Shown here one piece after another: positions 27,679 through 37,625 of a stretch of 64,000 bases of DNA. A model generated the notes under the pieces. The model saw nothing but the letters and a program-made list of their open reading frames with translations, was not told where the DNA came from and ran no database searches. The stretch's first letter is position 1. Every line of letters begins with the position of its first letter. Origin of the DNA: Dyella halodurans (GTDB lineage: Bacteria > Pseudomonadota > Gammaproteobacteria > Xanthomonadales > Rhodanobacteraceae); contig NZ_JAPDPF010000003.1 in assembly GCF_026283925.1 (NCBI RefSeq), positions 124,001-188,000 on the forward strand, read 5' to 3'. The position numbers and the translations under genes were made by a program.

Positions 27679-30281
27679 CGGCGCACCATGCCCGAAAGTC
27701 CACCCGAAATAAGGCTCGCCACGTTGGCGAACACCAGCGGCAACGCAATGCCATTAGGCACGGCGAGGTAGCGAGGTTCCCACACCGGGTCGAATTTGTC
27801 CTTGTACTTGTGCAGGCCGCGGAAGTTGTAGAAGCGCTCGCCACGTCCAAACAGCATCGCGCCCAGCCGGCTCCACAGCGGCGCGCTGCGCCGGTTCTGC
27901 AGGCCGGACAGCGGCGCCATGCCGAGATTGAACCAGCGGTAGCCCTCCTGCCTGGCCCACGTCATCAGTTCGACGAACATGAAATCCATGATGCCGGAGG
28001 TGCCTTCAGGCAGGTGACGCATCAGGTCCAGCGACGCCTCCTCCTTGCTGTCGGTGAGGAACAGGTTGGAGAACGCCACCAGTTCATCGCCCTGCCACAC
28101 CAGGGCCATCGGCGTGCGCTGCAGGTACTGCGGATCGAACGTGCCCAACGAGAACCCTTTCTCGCGCACGCCCTTGTCGCGCATCCAGGCATCGGAGATT
28201 TTCTTCAGGCGTGGCAGCAGCGCCACCACCGCTTCCGCCGGCACGATTTCCAGCCGCATGCCTTCGCGGGTGAGCTTGTTGATGGTGTTGCGCAAGACCT
28301 TCTTCGACTTGCCGTCGAGACTGAAGCTGCTGAGCAAGACCCGGGCTTCCTCGCCGATCTTCAGCAGGTTCATGCCGACTTCGAGGTAGAGGTCCAGGTC
28401 CTCGGGGCGCACCTGGTAGAACAACGGCCAGCCACCCGCGCGTTCGCACTGGTCGCGGAAGGTCCATACCAGCTCGCGCCGCGCTTCATCCGACTCACCC
28501 ACCGGATCGCCCATGGCGACCCAGCTGCGGCCTTCCACGTCGTACATGATGAAGGCCTTGCCCTCGGGATCGAACAGCAGCGTCTTGTCGCCCATCAGGG
28601 CCAGATGCGCCTGCGCGGACGAATACTGCTTGATCAGCGGCAACGCCCGCTCCAGTTCCCCCTCGTTCGGCAGGCGCAAATCCGGTCGCGCCGGACGGAT
28701 CAGGTTGGCCAGGGCAAACAGCAGGCCCGCGGCCGCCGCACCCACCAGGGCGCGCAAGGCGCGCGGTGCACCGCCGTGATAGAAGCTGAACTCCCACCAC
28801 AGGTTGTTGCTGTATTCCACGTGCTTGTAGCTGAAGGCGACCAGCCAGCCGGCACAGACCAGCACGGCGAGGATGGCGATGATCCAGCCCATCGAGAAGC
28901 TGGCGCTGAACAGCGAAGTGCGCCGGTAGAACAGCTGATGCGCCGGCGCCAGCGCCAGCGCCAGCAAGGACAGCAGGATGGCTTCTTCGTAGTCGATGCC
29001 CTTGAGCAGCGACAGCACCGCGCCCAGCACCAGCAGCACGAGGGTCAGCACATAGGCCGCATCCAGCCGGCGCTGCAGGCCGCGCGCCAGGATCAGCAGC
29101 ATCATGCCGACCACGCTGCTGAGGAAGTGGGAGACTTCCAGCACCGCCAGCGGCAACACATCACGCAAGATCGCCATGCGCGCCGGCAATGCCGAGGTGG
29201 CGCCGGAGAACAGCAGCACGGCGCCCGAGACCATGGTGAGGCCGGCGAAGAACGGCGGCAGCAGCGCGGTGAACCACGGCGCCAGCAGTGCCTTGCTGCG
29301 CAGACCGCGCGCTTCGCGCACCAGCACCACCAGGGTCGCCGCGAGCAGGGGCAGGAAGTAGTAGATCAGGCGGTAGGCGGCCAGCGCGCCGAGGATCGGC
29401 GCCTCCAGTCCCTGGTTGCCGGCCGCGCCGAAGCCGGCCAGCATCACCGCTTCGAACACGCCCAGCCCGCCCGGCACATGGCTGATCAGGCCGGCGATCT
29501 GCGCCAGCACGAAGATCGCCAGGAAATGCCCGAAGCCGGTATCCACCTGGTTCGGCATCAGCAGGTAGAGCACGTAGGCGGCCAGGCCCCAGTCCACCGC
29601 GCCCACCAGGATCTGGCGCGCGGCGACGCGCGCCGATGGCAGGCTCACGCGCCAGCGCCAGATACGCAGCGGACGTCCCAGCAGGCGATTGCCCACCAGC
29701 CATAGCAGGGGAATCGCGGTGAGCACGGCGGCCACCGGCAAGCGCCAACTGGCCAGGGGCAACGATGCCGGCACCGGCACCAGCAACAGCGTCACGCCGG
29801 TCAGGGCGCACAGGCCCAGCCAGAAACTGAGCGTGCAATACAACACGACCTTGGCCACCTCGGCGGTGGTCAGGCCGGCCTGAATATAGAAGCGGTAGCG
29901 GATCGAGCCGGAAATCAGCAAGGCCATGCCCAGCGCATTGCTGAAGGCGTAGCTGATAAAGGAGATCAAGCTGACCTGGGCGCGCGGCAGGCGCTTGCCG
30001 ACATAGGCCAACCCGAACCAGTCGTACAAGGTCATCACGCCATAACTGCCGGCGGTCAGCAGTACGGCCAGTGCAACGCGATAGTTCTCAAGACCGTGGA
30101 CGTAGCGGGCGACCTCGCGGTAGCTCACCTCGCTGGCCAGACGCCGCAGCGCCCACAGCGCCAGGCACAGCATCGCCACCGAAAGCAGGGGACCGGCCAA
30201 CCGGCGCAACCTGGCCATCAGGCCAGGACGAGCCAGCACGTCTCCGGAAATCGGGGCCTCCGCCCCAGTCTGCTCCACCAC
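27675..30281 (-). CDS. mprF: bifunctional lysyl-phosphatidylglycerol synthase/flippase MprF
   Basis: MprF transfers lysine (or alanine) from aminoacyl-tRNA to phosphatidylglycerol and flips the product, lowering surface charge and giving resistance to cationic peptides. The 868-residue protein has an N-terminal flippase of about 14 membrane segments (about 30-520), including AYAFSNALGMALLISGSIRYR and GLISHVPGGLGVFEAVML. The C-terminal DUF2156/GNAT-like synthase (about 540-868) has LALMGDKTLLF, WVAMGDPVG, KGFSLGTFDPQYL and RWFNLGMAPLSG. GTG start. It is the first gene of a pair with the VirJ-type hydrolase. Confidence 0.95.
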   Translation of the reverse strand: MVEQTGAEAPISGDVLARPGLMARLRRLAGPLLSVAMLCLALWALRRLASEVSYREVARYVHGLENYRVALAVLLTAGSYGVMTLYDWFGLAYVGKRLPRAQVSLISFISYAFSNALGMALLISGSIRYRFYIQAGLTTAEVAKVVLYCTLSFWLGLCALTGVTLLLVPVPASLPLASWRLPVAAVLTAIPLLWLVGNRLLGRPLRIWRWRVSLPSARVAARQILVGAVDWGLAAYVLYLLMPNQVDTGFGHFLAIFVLAQIAGLISHVPGGLGVFEAVMLAGFGAAGNQGLEAPILGALAAYRLIYYFLPLLAATLVVLVREARGLRSKALLAPWFTALLPPFFAGLTMVSGAVLLFSGATSALPARMAILRDVLPLAVLEVSHFLSSVVGMMLLILARGLQRRLDAAYVLTLVLLVLGAVLSLLKGIDYEEAILLSLLALALAPAHQLFYRRTSLFSASFSMGWIIAILAVLVCAGWLVAFSYKHVEYSNNLWWEFSFYHGGAPRALRALVGAAAAGLLFALANLIRPARPDLRLPNEGELERALPLIKQYSSAQAHLALMGDKTLLFDPEGKAFIMYDVEGRSWVAMGDPVGESDEARRELVWTFRDQCERAGGWPLFYQVRPEDLDLYLEVGMNLLKIGEEARVLLSSFSLDGKSKKVLRNTINKLTREGMRLEIVPAEAVVALLPRLKKISDAWMRDKGVREKGFSLGTFDPQYLQRTPMALVWQGDELVAFSNLFLTDSKEEASLDLMRHLPEGTSGIMDFMFVELMTWARQEGYRWFNLGMAPLSGLQNRRSAPLWSRLGAMLFGRGERFYNFRGLHKYKDKFDPVWEPRYLAVPNGIALPLVFANVASLISGGLSGMVRR

Positions 30282-30388
30282 GCGTTTACCGCCTCCACAT
30301 CGACCTGCACGCAGGACTGCGCTGCGACCGTCTAGGATAGCCGGTCAAGGCCCGTTCCTGTTCGATCGTGGCATGCGGGAATGACAAT

Positions 30389-30420
30389 TGGTCGCGGTCG
30401 CTTCAGGCAGGCCGCGACCA
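30389..30420 (-). terminator. stem-loop at the end of the OPT transporter gene
   Basis: TGGTCGCGG (30389-30397) pairs with CCGCGACCA (30412-30420), just beyond the transporter stop. There is no T-run, so termination strength is uncertain. Confidence 0.45.
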
Positions 30421-30425
30421 CAAAC

Positions 30426-32423
30426 TCAGGCCTTGCCGTTCAGCCCCTTGCCCATGCGGGCCACCCAGCGGTACAGCACGAAGACGATCGCCGCGAAGGC
30501 GATGCCGCCGATCCACTGCGCCGCGCCGGCGAAGCTGTCGCCGACCAGGGCCAGCGGCGCGCCCTTGCCAGACAGGCCGACGATGAACGCGATCACCACG
30601 CCGATCACGCTCTCGCCCACGATCAGGCCCGAGGCCAGCAACACGCCGAGCTGCTTGGTCGATTCGGGGTTGGCCGAGCGATCCGCGCGACGGTCGAAAT
30701 ACCAGCCGACAATGGAACCCACTACCACCATCAACGTGCTGACCGTGGGCAGGTAGATGCCCAGGCCCACCGCCAGGGGCGGCATGCTGAGCCGCTTGGT
30801 GGTACGGCGCAGGACCTCATCGATGATGATGATGGCCACACCGATCCAGATGCCGGTGATGATCAGGCTCCAGTCGATATTGTTGGTGATCACGCCCTGC
30901 GCCAGCGCCGAGATCAGGCCCGCCTGCGGGGCCGGCAGCGCATGTGCGCCTGCTCCAGCCACGCCGACGAAACCGTAGGCCTTGTTGAGCAGGTCCAGCA
31001 CCGGCGGAATCACCGCCGCGCCAGCGACCACGCCGATCACCAGGGCCACCTGCTGGCGCCACGGCGTGGCGTCCACCAGCTGGCCGGTCTTCAGGTCCTG
31101 CAGGTTGTTGTTGGCAATCGCCGCCACCGTGAACACCACCGAGGTGATGAACAGCGCGAACGCCACCAGCGCCTTGCCTGCTTCCGGCCCCACGTAGGGC
31201 TTGACGAAGGCCACCAGCAGCAAGGCCGCGGCGATCACCACCAGGATGCCGACGCCCGACAGCGGGCTGTTCGACGAGCCGATCAGGCCGGCCATGTAGC
31301 CGCACACGGTGGACACGAAGAAGCCCATCAGCACCACGAAGGCCACGCCGCCGACGGCAAGCACCATCAGGTGGTCGCCCAGGCCGCTGATCGAGCCGAA
31401 GTAGCCGAGCAGCCAGGCAATCGGAATGAAGCACGCCAGTGTGATCAGGCCGACGATGCCGATCGGAATATCGCGCTCGGTACGCGGCAGCGAATCGGCC
31501 TTGCCGGCCTTGCGCACGCGCGAGGCGGCCATGGCCGAGGTCAGGCCGCTGATCACCGGCTTGACCAGCTTGGCCAGGGTCCAGATCGCCGACACGCCGA
31601 TCGCGCCCGCGCCCACGAAGCGCACCTTGTGGCTCCAGGTGGCATTGGCCACGTCGGCCACCGCGCCGGTGGCCTGCGCCAGCAAGGAGTAATGCGGCAC
31701 GCCCCAGCCCCAGCCGATCACCGCGCCGATCAGCATCGCGATACCGACCGACAAGCCCACCAGGTGACCAATGGCGAACAGCGCGAAGGAAAGATTGAAG
31801 TCGAAGCCGCTGACCGAACCCTTGCTGCCCACGCGGAAGTACTGCACCACGTCGCTGGCAAACACCTGGGTAGCCACCACTACGGCGAACACCGCCGACA
31901 CGATCGAGCCCCACAGCACGGCCATCAGGCCGGCCTTGCCTTCCTCGACACTGCCGTCGCCATCCTCGCCGCCGCTGCCCACCTTGAGCACTTCGGCGCA
32001 GGCGAGGCCCTCCGGATACGGCAGGTCGGAATTGGTCACCAGCGCGCGGCGCAGCGGGATCGAGTACATCACGCCCAGGATGCCGCCCAGCGCGCACACG
32101 GCGAACGAGGTCCAGAACGGGAATCCGGTCCACCAGCCGATCATGATCATGCCTGGCAGCACGAAGATGATCGAAGACAAGGTGCCGGCCGCCGAGGCGA
32201 TCGTCTGCACGATGTTGTTTTCCTGGATGGTCGAGTCCTTGAAGGCGCGCAACAGCGCCATCGAGATCACCGCCGCCGGAATCGAGGTGGCAAACGTGAG
32301 GCCGGCCTTGAGGCCGAAGAACACATTGGCCGCGGTGAACACCACGGTGATCACGACGCCGAGGATGAGACCGCGAATGGTCAGCTCTTTGCGCGACTGG
32401 GCGCTGGGATGGTTGCCGCTCAC
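30426..32423 (-). CDS. OPT family oligopeptide transporter
   Basis: The 665-residue inner-membrane protein has about 15 hydrophobic segments. The N-terminal LTIRGLILGVVITVVFTAANVFFGLKAGLTFATSIPAAVISM and later NNIVQTIASAAGTLSS are hallmarks of the OPT superfamily (bacterial YSL-like branch), as is SDLPYPEGLACAEVLK. Such proteins import small peptides or metal-siderophore complexes by proton symport; the substrate is unknown. GTG start. Divergence in function from Opp ABC systems is implied by the single-chain structure. Confidence 0.93.
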   Translation of the reverse strand: MSGNHPSAQSRKELTIRGLILGVVITVVFTAANVFFGLKAGLTFATSIPAAVISMALLRAFKDSTIQENNIVQTIASAAGTLSSIIFVLPGMIMIGWWTGFPFWTSFAVCALGGILGVMYSIPLRRALVTNSDLPYPEGLACAEVLKVGSGGEDGDGSVEEGKAGLMAVLWGSIVSAVFAVVVATQVFASDVVQYFRVGSKGSVSGFDFNLSFALFAIGHLVGLSVGIAMLIGAVIGWGWGVPHYSLLAQATGAVADVANATWSHKVRFVGAGAIGVSAIWTLAKLVKPVISGLTSAMAASRVRKAGKADSLPRTERDIPIGIVGLITLACFIPIAWLLGYFGSISGLGDHLMVLAVGGVAFVVLMGFFVSTVCGYMAGLIGSSNSPLSGVGILVVIAAALLLVAFVKPYVGPEAGKALVAFALFITSVVFTVAAIANNNLQDLKTGQLVDATPWRQQVALVIGVVAGAAVIPPVLDLLNKAYGFVGVAGAGAHALPAPQAGLISALAQGVITNNIDWSLIITGIWIGVAIIIIDEVLRRTTKRLSMPPLAVGLGIYLPTVSTLMVVVGSIVGWYFDRRADRSANPESTKQLGVLLASGLIVGESVIGVVIAFIVGLSGKGAPLALVGDSFAGAAQWIGGIAFAAIVFVLYRWVARMGKGLNGKA

Positions 32424-32589
32424 GAATGCCTGCCCGTCATCTTGGTGTCCCCTGCTCGTCGCCCGGGGGCGACATGGATGCGATGGCTGCCGCCGGGCGG
32501 CGGGCCAGCGCGTAGATTTGCCAGATTCGGGGGGCTACGCAAGGTATTTTTTTCGCCCTCCCCCGAGCGTGAGAGGGCGCCGAGGGCCA

Positions 32590-33129
32590 CTATTCGTCCG
32601 CGCCCGGGTCCATCCCCGGGAACAGCACCTCGGTATAGCCGAACCGGCTGAAATCGGTGATGCGCGAGGGATACAGGCGCCCGATCAGGTGATCGCACTC
32701 GTGCTGCACGACCCGCGCATGGAAGCCCTCGGCATTGCGGTCGATGCGCTCGCCCTTCGGGTCCAGCCCCTGGTAGCGGATCAGCGAATAGCGGCTCACC
32801 ACGCCGCGCAGCCCCGGCACCGACAGGCAACCCTCCCAGCCCTCTTCCATGTCCTGCGAGAGCGGCGTGATCATCGGGTTCAACAGGATGGTGCGCGGCA
32901 CCGCCGGCGCATCCGGATAACGCTCGGACTGGTCGAAGCCGAAGATCACCAGTTGCAGGTCCACGCCGATCTGCGGCGCGGCAAGGCCGACGCCACCGGC
33001 ATCGTGCATGGTGTCGAACATGTCCGCGATCAGCGAATCCAGCCCGGCGCTGCCGATCATCGCGTCAGGCACCGGTGGCGCCACCCGCAACAGCCGGGCA
33101 TCGCCCATCTTCAGGATCTCTCGGATCAT
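32590..33129 (-). CDS. def: peptide deformylase
   Basis: Def removes the formyl group from nascent N-terminal methionine. The 179-residue metalloenzyme shows motif [12 protein letters not shown], motif [17 protein letters not shown] with the metal Cys, and motif [16 protein letters not shown] with the two His ligands. The N-terminal [19 protein letters not shown] is typical. The start at 33129 gives a normal length. The frame remains open far upstream, opposite cstA, but that part is antisense shadow. It is one of possibly several deformylases, since no fmt is nearby. Confidence 0.96.
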   Translation of the reverse strand: MIREILKMGDARLLRVAPPVPDAMIGSAGLDSLIADMFDTMHDAGGVGLAAPQIGVDLQLVIFGFDQSERYPDAPAVPRTILLNPMITPLSQDMEEGWEGCLSVPGLRGVVSRYSLIRYQGLDPKGERIDRNAEGFHARVVQHECDHLIGRLYPSRITDFSRFGYTEVLFPGMDPGADE

Positions 33130-33336
33130 GGAATGCCTCGCTCCTGGCAGAGTTGCCGCCCATCGGGCGCTGGGCCGGCCGAAGCAGCAGTCTACCGCGC
33201 AGATGGCGATGCCAGCGTGCCCCGCGTCGCCGCGGCGCATTCGACCAATGGCTAATGTTGGCAGGCGCATAATGGCTCTTGACCCCCAAGGCGACGGGGA
33301 CGACCCTTGTTGGGGACCGTTCAGGAGCGAATGCGC

Positions 33337-35412
33337 ATGCACACCGCCGTTGCCAAACCAAGTCCCGCCGGCAAGATCCTGTGGGCCGTCATCGCGATCA
33401 TCGGCGCGTGGTGCCTGGGCGTCGTCGCCCTGCGCCGCGGTGAACCGATCAATGCCATCTGGGTGGTGGCTGCCGCCATCGCCGTGTTCCTGATCGGCTA
33501 TCGCTTCTACGGCAAGTTCATCAACGACAACGTCCTGCGCATGGACCCCAGCCGGGCCACCCCCGCGGTGCTGCGCAACGACGGCCTCGACTACGTGCCG
33601 ACTGACAAGTGGGTGGTGTTCGGCCACCATTTCGCGGCGATCGCGGGTGCCGGACCGCTGGTAGGTCCGGTGCTGGCGGCGCAGATGGGCTACCTGCCCG
33701 GAACCATCTGGATCCTGTTTGGCGTGGTTTTCGCCGGTGCGGTGCAGGATTTCATGATCCTCGGCCTGTCGCTGCGTCGCGATGGGCGCTCGCTGGGCAA
33801 CATGCTGCGCGACGAACTGGGGCCGGTGGCCGGCGTGGTCGCCATGTTCGGCGTGCTGGTGCTGATGATGATCGTGCTGGCGGTGCTCGCCCTGGTGGTG
33901 GTCAAGGCGCTGACACACAGCCCCTGGGGCACGTTCACGGTGGCCTGTACCATTCCCATCGCCCTGCTGATGGGCATCTACCTGCGCTGGGTGCGTCCCG
34001 GCAGGATTCTCGAAGTGTCGATCATCGGCCTGGTGCTGCTGCTCGCCTCGATCTGGTTCGGCTCGCATGTCAGCGTCTCGCCGACGCTGGCGCCGCTGTT
34101 CAACTTCGATGCGAAGGCGCTGGCCTGGCTGCTGATCGCCTATGGCTTCTGCGCCTCGGTGCTGCCGGTATGGCTGCTGCTGGCACCGCGCGACTACCTG
34201 TCCACCTTCCTCAAGATCGGCACCATCCTGCTGCTGGCGCTGGCCATCTTCCTGGCTGCGCCAACGCTGCAGATGCCGGCCGTGACCAAGTTCATCGACG
34301 GCACCGGCCCGGTGTTCCAGGGCAACCTGTTCCCGTTCCTGTTCATCACCATCGCCTGCGGCGCGGTGTCGGGCTGGCATTCGATCATTGCCTCGGGCAC
34401 CACGCCGAAACTGCTCGCCAGTGAAGGCGAGGCGCGCATGGTCGGTTATGGCGGCATGCTGATGGAAGCTTTCGTTGCCATCATGGCGCTGATCGCCGCC
34501 GCCTCGCTGCATCCGGGGGTGTACTTCGCCATGAACTCCCCTTCCGCCCTGATCGGCACCACCGCACAGCAGGCCGCCACCACCATCAGCGAATGGGGTT
34601 TCGTGGTGACGCCTGACGAACTGCTCAATACCGCCAAGAACATCGGCGAGACCAGCATCCTCAGCCGCGCCGGCGGTGCGCCGACCCTTGCCGTCGGCAT
34701 GGCCCAGCTGCTGCACGGCATCATCCCGGGCGAAGGCATGATGGCGTTCTGGTACCACTACGCCATCCTGTTCGAAGCGCTGTTCATCCTCACCACGGTG
34801 GATGCCGGCACGCGCGTGGGCCGGTTCATGATCCAGGAGATCGCGGGCCTGGTTTACAAACCACTGCAGCACACCGAATCGTGGACCGGCAATCTGCTCG
34901 CCACCGCCATCTGCGTGGGTCTGTGGGGCTACTTCCTGTACCAGGGCGCGGTCGATCCGCTGGGCGGCATCAACACCTTGTGGCCACTGTTTGGCATTGC
35001 CAACCAGATGCTCGCCGCGGTCGCGTTGATGCTGGCCACCGTGGTCACGGTGAAGCTCAAACGCGAGCGCTACGTGCTGGTGCCGGGCATTCCCGCCATC
35101 TGGCTGGTGGTGTGCACGCTCACCGCCGGCTGGCAGAAACTCAGTGGCCCGATCAGTTTCTCCGCCGCCGCGCAGAAGTACGCGCAGGCCGCCGCGGACG
35201 GCAAGCTGCTGGCGCCCGCCAAGGATGCCGCGGAGATGCAGCGCATCATCACCAACAACTATGTAGACGCCGCACTCACCGGCATCTTCATCCTGCTGAT
35301 CCTCACCATGCTTGGCTTCACCCTCAACGCGATACTCAAGGCTTGGCGCATCAACCACCCGACCGCGCACGAGGAGCCGTACGTGGCACTGGGCAGCGTG
35401 CCGATTCAATGA
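33337..35412 (+). CDS. cstA: carbon starvation protein CstA (pyruvate/peptide transporter)
   Basis: The 691-residue inner-membrane protein has about 17 segments and takes up pyruvate and possibly peptides on carbon starvation. Family blocks visible are [86 protein letters not shown] and [13 protein letters not shown]. The start chosen at 33337 has AGGAG nine bases upstream; the ATG two codons earlier is too close to the SD. It is followed after 11 bp by ybdD, the usual partner. Confidence 0.95.
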   Translation: MHTAVAKPSPAGKILWAVIAIIGAWCLGVVALRRGEPINAIWVVAAAIAVFLIGYRFYGKFINDNVLRMDPSRATPAVLRNDGLDYVPTDKWVVFGHHFAAIAGAGPLVGPVLAAQMGYLPGTIWILFGVVFAGAVQDFMILGLSLRRDGRSLGNMLRDELGPVAGVVAMFGVLVLMMIVLAVLALVVVKALTHSPWGTFTVACTIPIALLMGIYLRWVRPGRILEVSIIGLVLLLASIWFGSHVSVSPTLAPLFNFDAKALAWLLIAYGFCASVLPVWLLLAPRDYLSTFLKIGTILLLALAIFLAAPTLQMPAVTKFIDGTGPVFQGNLFPFLFITIACGAVSGWHSIIASGTTPKLLASEGEARMVGYGGMLMEAFVAIMALIAAASLHPGVYFAMNSPSALIGTTAQQAATTISEWGFVVTPDELLNTAKNIGETSILSRAGGAPTLAVGMAQLLHGIIPGEGMMAFWYHYAILFEALFILTTVDAGTRVGRFMIQEIAGLVYKPLQHTESWTGNLLATAICVGLWGYFLYQGAVDPLGGINTLWPLFGIANQMLAAVALMLATVVTVKLKRERYVLVPGIPAIWLVVCTLTAGWQKLSGPISFSAAAQKYAQAAADGKLLAPAKDAAEMQRIITNNYVDAALTGIFILLILTMLGFTLNAILKAWRINHPTAHEEPYVALGSVPIQ

Positions 35413-35423
35413 GGGCTGCGACC

Positions 35424-35618
35424 ATGAACGCGAACCTGCGGGCCATCTGGAAAAGGGCGGTGCAAACCGCCCGCCTCTCCTGCGGCGTCCCCGACTACGA
35501 CGTCTATGTGAAGCATCTGCGCGAACACCATCCCGAGCGCCCGGTGCCCAGCTACAAGGAATTCTTCCGCGAACGCCAGATCGCCCGCTACAAGGGCACC
35601 GGCGGACGTTGCTGCTGA
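35424..35618 (+). CDS. ybdD: YbdD/YjiX family small protein
   Basis: The 64-residue protein matches the family: [44 protein letters not shown], ending in GGRCC. YbdD is co-transcribed with CstA-type transporters; E. coli work links the pair to pyruvate uptake. GAGGG eight bases upstream supports the ATG at 35424. An ATG at 35409 overlapping the cstA stop is possible. Confidence 0.93.
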   Translation: MNANLRAIWKRAVQTARLSCGVPDYDVYVKHLREHHPERPVPSYKEFFRERQIARYKGTGGRCC

Positions 35619-35772
35619 GCAGGCGGCAAGTTTCCGCCAAGGCCATGCCTCGAAGCGGGGCATGGCCTTTCTCGTTTTGGCAGGCGCCATGACGGATGGC
35701 GCTGGGCTTTCCGTGCCGTTCCCTTCATCATCGCCTGGTGACCATGCAAAACCCCGAGCCACACGTTTCACC

Positions 35773-36276
35773 ATGACCGAACACCACCTCACCCAACCCA
35801 CCTCGGAAGTCGAAGCGCAGCACAGCATCGGCCTGCGCGTCATTGCCATCTACAAGGCGGTGAAGACCGTCTGCCTGATCCTGGTGGCGGCCTTCGCTTT
35901 TCACCTCGACCGCGAGCAGAACTTCGAGAAGCTGGTGCACTGGCTGGAGCACCTGTCGCTCAGCGACAGCAACGGCCTGCGCTGGCGACTGGTCGAGCTA
36001 TTGCAGCAATGGGGCCCGAGCAAGTTCGTCGCGATCGGGCTGGTCGCTCTCGCCTATGCAGCGATCTTCGCCACCGAAGGTACCGGCCTGTGGTTGCGCA
36101 AGCATTGGGCGGAGTGGTTCACGGTGATCGCCACCGGTTCGCTGATTCCGGTCGAGTTCTACGAGACCCTGCATCGCTTCAGCTGGCTGAAGCTCGGAGC
36201 GCTGGTGGCGAATATCGCCATCGTGGTTTACCTGGTGCGGATTGCGATGCAGCCGCGGCCACCAAAGGTACGCTGA
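35773..36276 (+). CDS. DUF2127 domain-containing membrane protein
   Basis: The 167-residue protein has four hydrophobic segments. The opening GLRVIAIYKAVKTVCLILVAAFAFHL and the end VEFYETLHRFSWLKLGALVANIAIVVYLVRI fit the DUF2127 family as I remember it. No enzymatic motif. Start at 35773 (MTEHHLTQP) leaves a plausible cytoplasmic N-terminus; the frame is open 37 codons further. Function unknown. Confidence 0.82.
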   Translation: MTEHHLTQPTSEVEAQHSIGLRVIAIYKAVKTVCLILVAAFAFHLDREQNFEKLVHWLEHLSLSDSNGLRWRLVELLQQWGPSKFVAIGLVALAYAAIFATEGTGLWLRKHWAEWFTVIATGSLIPVEFYETLHRFSWLKLGALVANIAIVVYLVRIAMQPRPPKVR

Positions 36277-36282
36277 GCTGTG

Positions 36283-36690
36283 CTCCTTCTCCCCTTCGGG
36301 GAGAAGGTTGGGATGAGGGGCGGGTGCTCGCGGAAGCGCTACAACCGAGCCATGTCACCAGCTCAGTTGCGGCATGACAACACGCCTACGCCTTAAACCC
36401 TCTCCGCCTCGGCGCGTTGCGGTGTAGCCGCTGTGTAGCGGCCATGGGCCGCCACCTGTCTGGCTGGCGACACCCGTCAGGCTCGTATCCCGCGCAATGC
36501 TACGAGCTCTTCAGGCCATTTTCTTTGGGTTACTTTTCTTTTGGGCCAGCAAAAGAAAAGTGACCCGGACCGCGGCAGCGGTTCGGAACGCCCGCTGCGT
36601 AAGCGGCAAGCTGGCGTAATCGCTCGGTCATTGCGTCATCGCGAGCACCCGCCCCCTCATCCCAACCTTCTCCCCAATGGGGAGAAGGAG
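36283..36690. repeat. gene-free spacer bounded by inverted repeats, with a 'GGGTTACTT' repeat core
   Basis: The spacer between DUF2127 and the DMT transporter (36277-36725) is bounded by two inverted copies of about 50 bp: 36283-36340 (CTCCTTCTCCCCTTCGGGGA, then GATGAGGGGCGGGTGCTCGC) and 36641-36690. Inside, at 36521-36590, lies GGGTTACTTTTCTTTTGGGC followed by AAAGAAAAGTGACCCGGACC, a shorter copy of the core of the large inverted repeat at 43382-44267. I see no gene. Confidence 0.85.
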
Positions 36691-36725
36691 TAAAGCGCGC
36701 TGGATCCCACGACGAAAAAACCGCG

Positions 36726-37625
36726 CTACACCTCGTGGTGCAAACCCTCGACGGTCATCCCGCCGCGTCGTGGCGCCAACTCCACCAGATACATCGCCGC
36801 CAGCACCAACACGCCGCCGGCCATCATTCGCCAGGTCAAGGCGTCGTGGCCAAAACTCACGGCAAAACCGGCGGCGAATACCGGCTCCAGCGTCATCACG
36901 ATCGCCGCCCGCGTCGGTGACAGATGCGCCTGTGCCCAGGTCTGCACCAGCATGGCGCCCGCGCCGGCCGCCAGCGCCATGTAGACGACGGCCAACCACG
37001 CTTCAGTGTCGGGAGGCAGGGTCGGACCGGCAGGCAAAGTCGCGAGCAGGCAGATGACCGCGATCACGCTCACCTGCACGCTCGAAAGCGCAAACGCACT
37101 GCCCGGCCGCGACCACGCGCCCAGCCCGACGATGTGCAAGCCATACAGGGCGGCCGAGGCCAGGGTGAGCCACACACCGTAGCCGATGCTCAGACCATGC
37201 AAGGCGAGCAGGCCCAGGCCACCCACCGAGAGCAGCACGGCGATCCACGTCACGGGCGGCAGGCGTTGGCGCAGGAGCACGGTGCCGAGCAAGGGCGTGA
37301 ACACCACGTACATGCCGGTGACGAAGCCGCTGATGCTGGCCGAGGTGTGCTCCAGGCCGGACGTCTGCAACAACTGCGCAATGCCAAAGATCGCGCCAAG
37401 CGCGATGCCCTGCCCCCATTCGCGCCGACTCAGGCGCATCAAGGGGCGATGAAAGAACACCAGCATGGCGAACGCGGCGATCAGGAAGCGCACAGCCAGG
37501 AAGTCGGCCACTGGCATGCGCGCCACCAGATCCTTGATCAGGAAGAAGGTTGAACCCCAGACGGCAGTGACGGCAATCAGTCCGACCGTGGCCCATGTCG
37601 CCGTACGCGACGACGATGCACTCAT
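36726..37625 (-). CDS. DMT superfamily transporter (two EamA domains)
   Basis: The 299-residue inner-membrane permease has ten predicted segments in two homologous EamA halves. The first begins GLIAVTAVWGSTFFLIKDLV and has HTSASISGFVTGMYVVFTPLLG. The second has AMLVQTWAQAHLSPTRAAIVMTLEPVFAAGFAV. Family members export metabolites such as amino acids; substrate unknown. The ATG at 37625 overlaps the glycosyltransferase stop (ATGA) and so fixes the start. Confidence 0.92.
   Translation of the reverse strand: MSASSSRTATWATVGLIAVTAVWGSTFFLIKDLVARMPVADFLAVRFLIAAFAMLVFFHRPLMRLSRREWGQGIALGAIFGIAQLLQTSGLEHTSASISGFVTGMYVVFTPLLGTVLLRQRLPPVTWIAVLLSVGGLGLLALHGLSIGYGVWLTLASAALYGLHIVGLGAWSRPGSAFALSSVQVSVIAVICLLATLPAGPTLPPDTEAWLAVVYMALAAGAGAMLVQTWAQAHLSPTRAAIVMTLEPVFAAGFAVSFGHDALTWRMMAGGVLVLAAMYLVELAPRRGGMTVEGLHHEV

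Noticed and set aside
27810-29705. Long plus-strand frame opposite mprF (about 630 codons)
   Set aside because: Shadow of the mprF coding frame: rich in Gln, His and Arg, no ribosome site, and mprF itself is unambiguous.
32536-32585. Hairpin next to a homopolymer run between OPT and def as a terminator
   Set aside because: On the minus strand, where def is read, the run after the stem is A rather than T, so it is not an intrinsic terminator for def. I did not call it.
33130-35646. Very long minus-strand open frame opposite cstA, continuing into def
   Set aside because: It is the antisense of a GC-rich, codon-biased gene. It has no start signal, and its sequence is low-complexity Arg/His/Gln-rich without family similarity. 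Def has a clear internal start at 33129.
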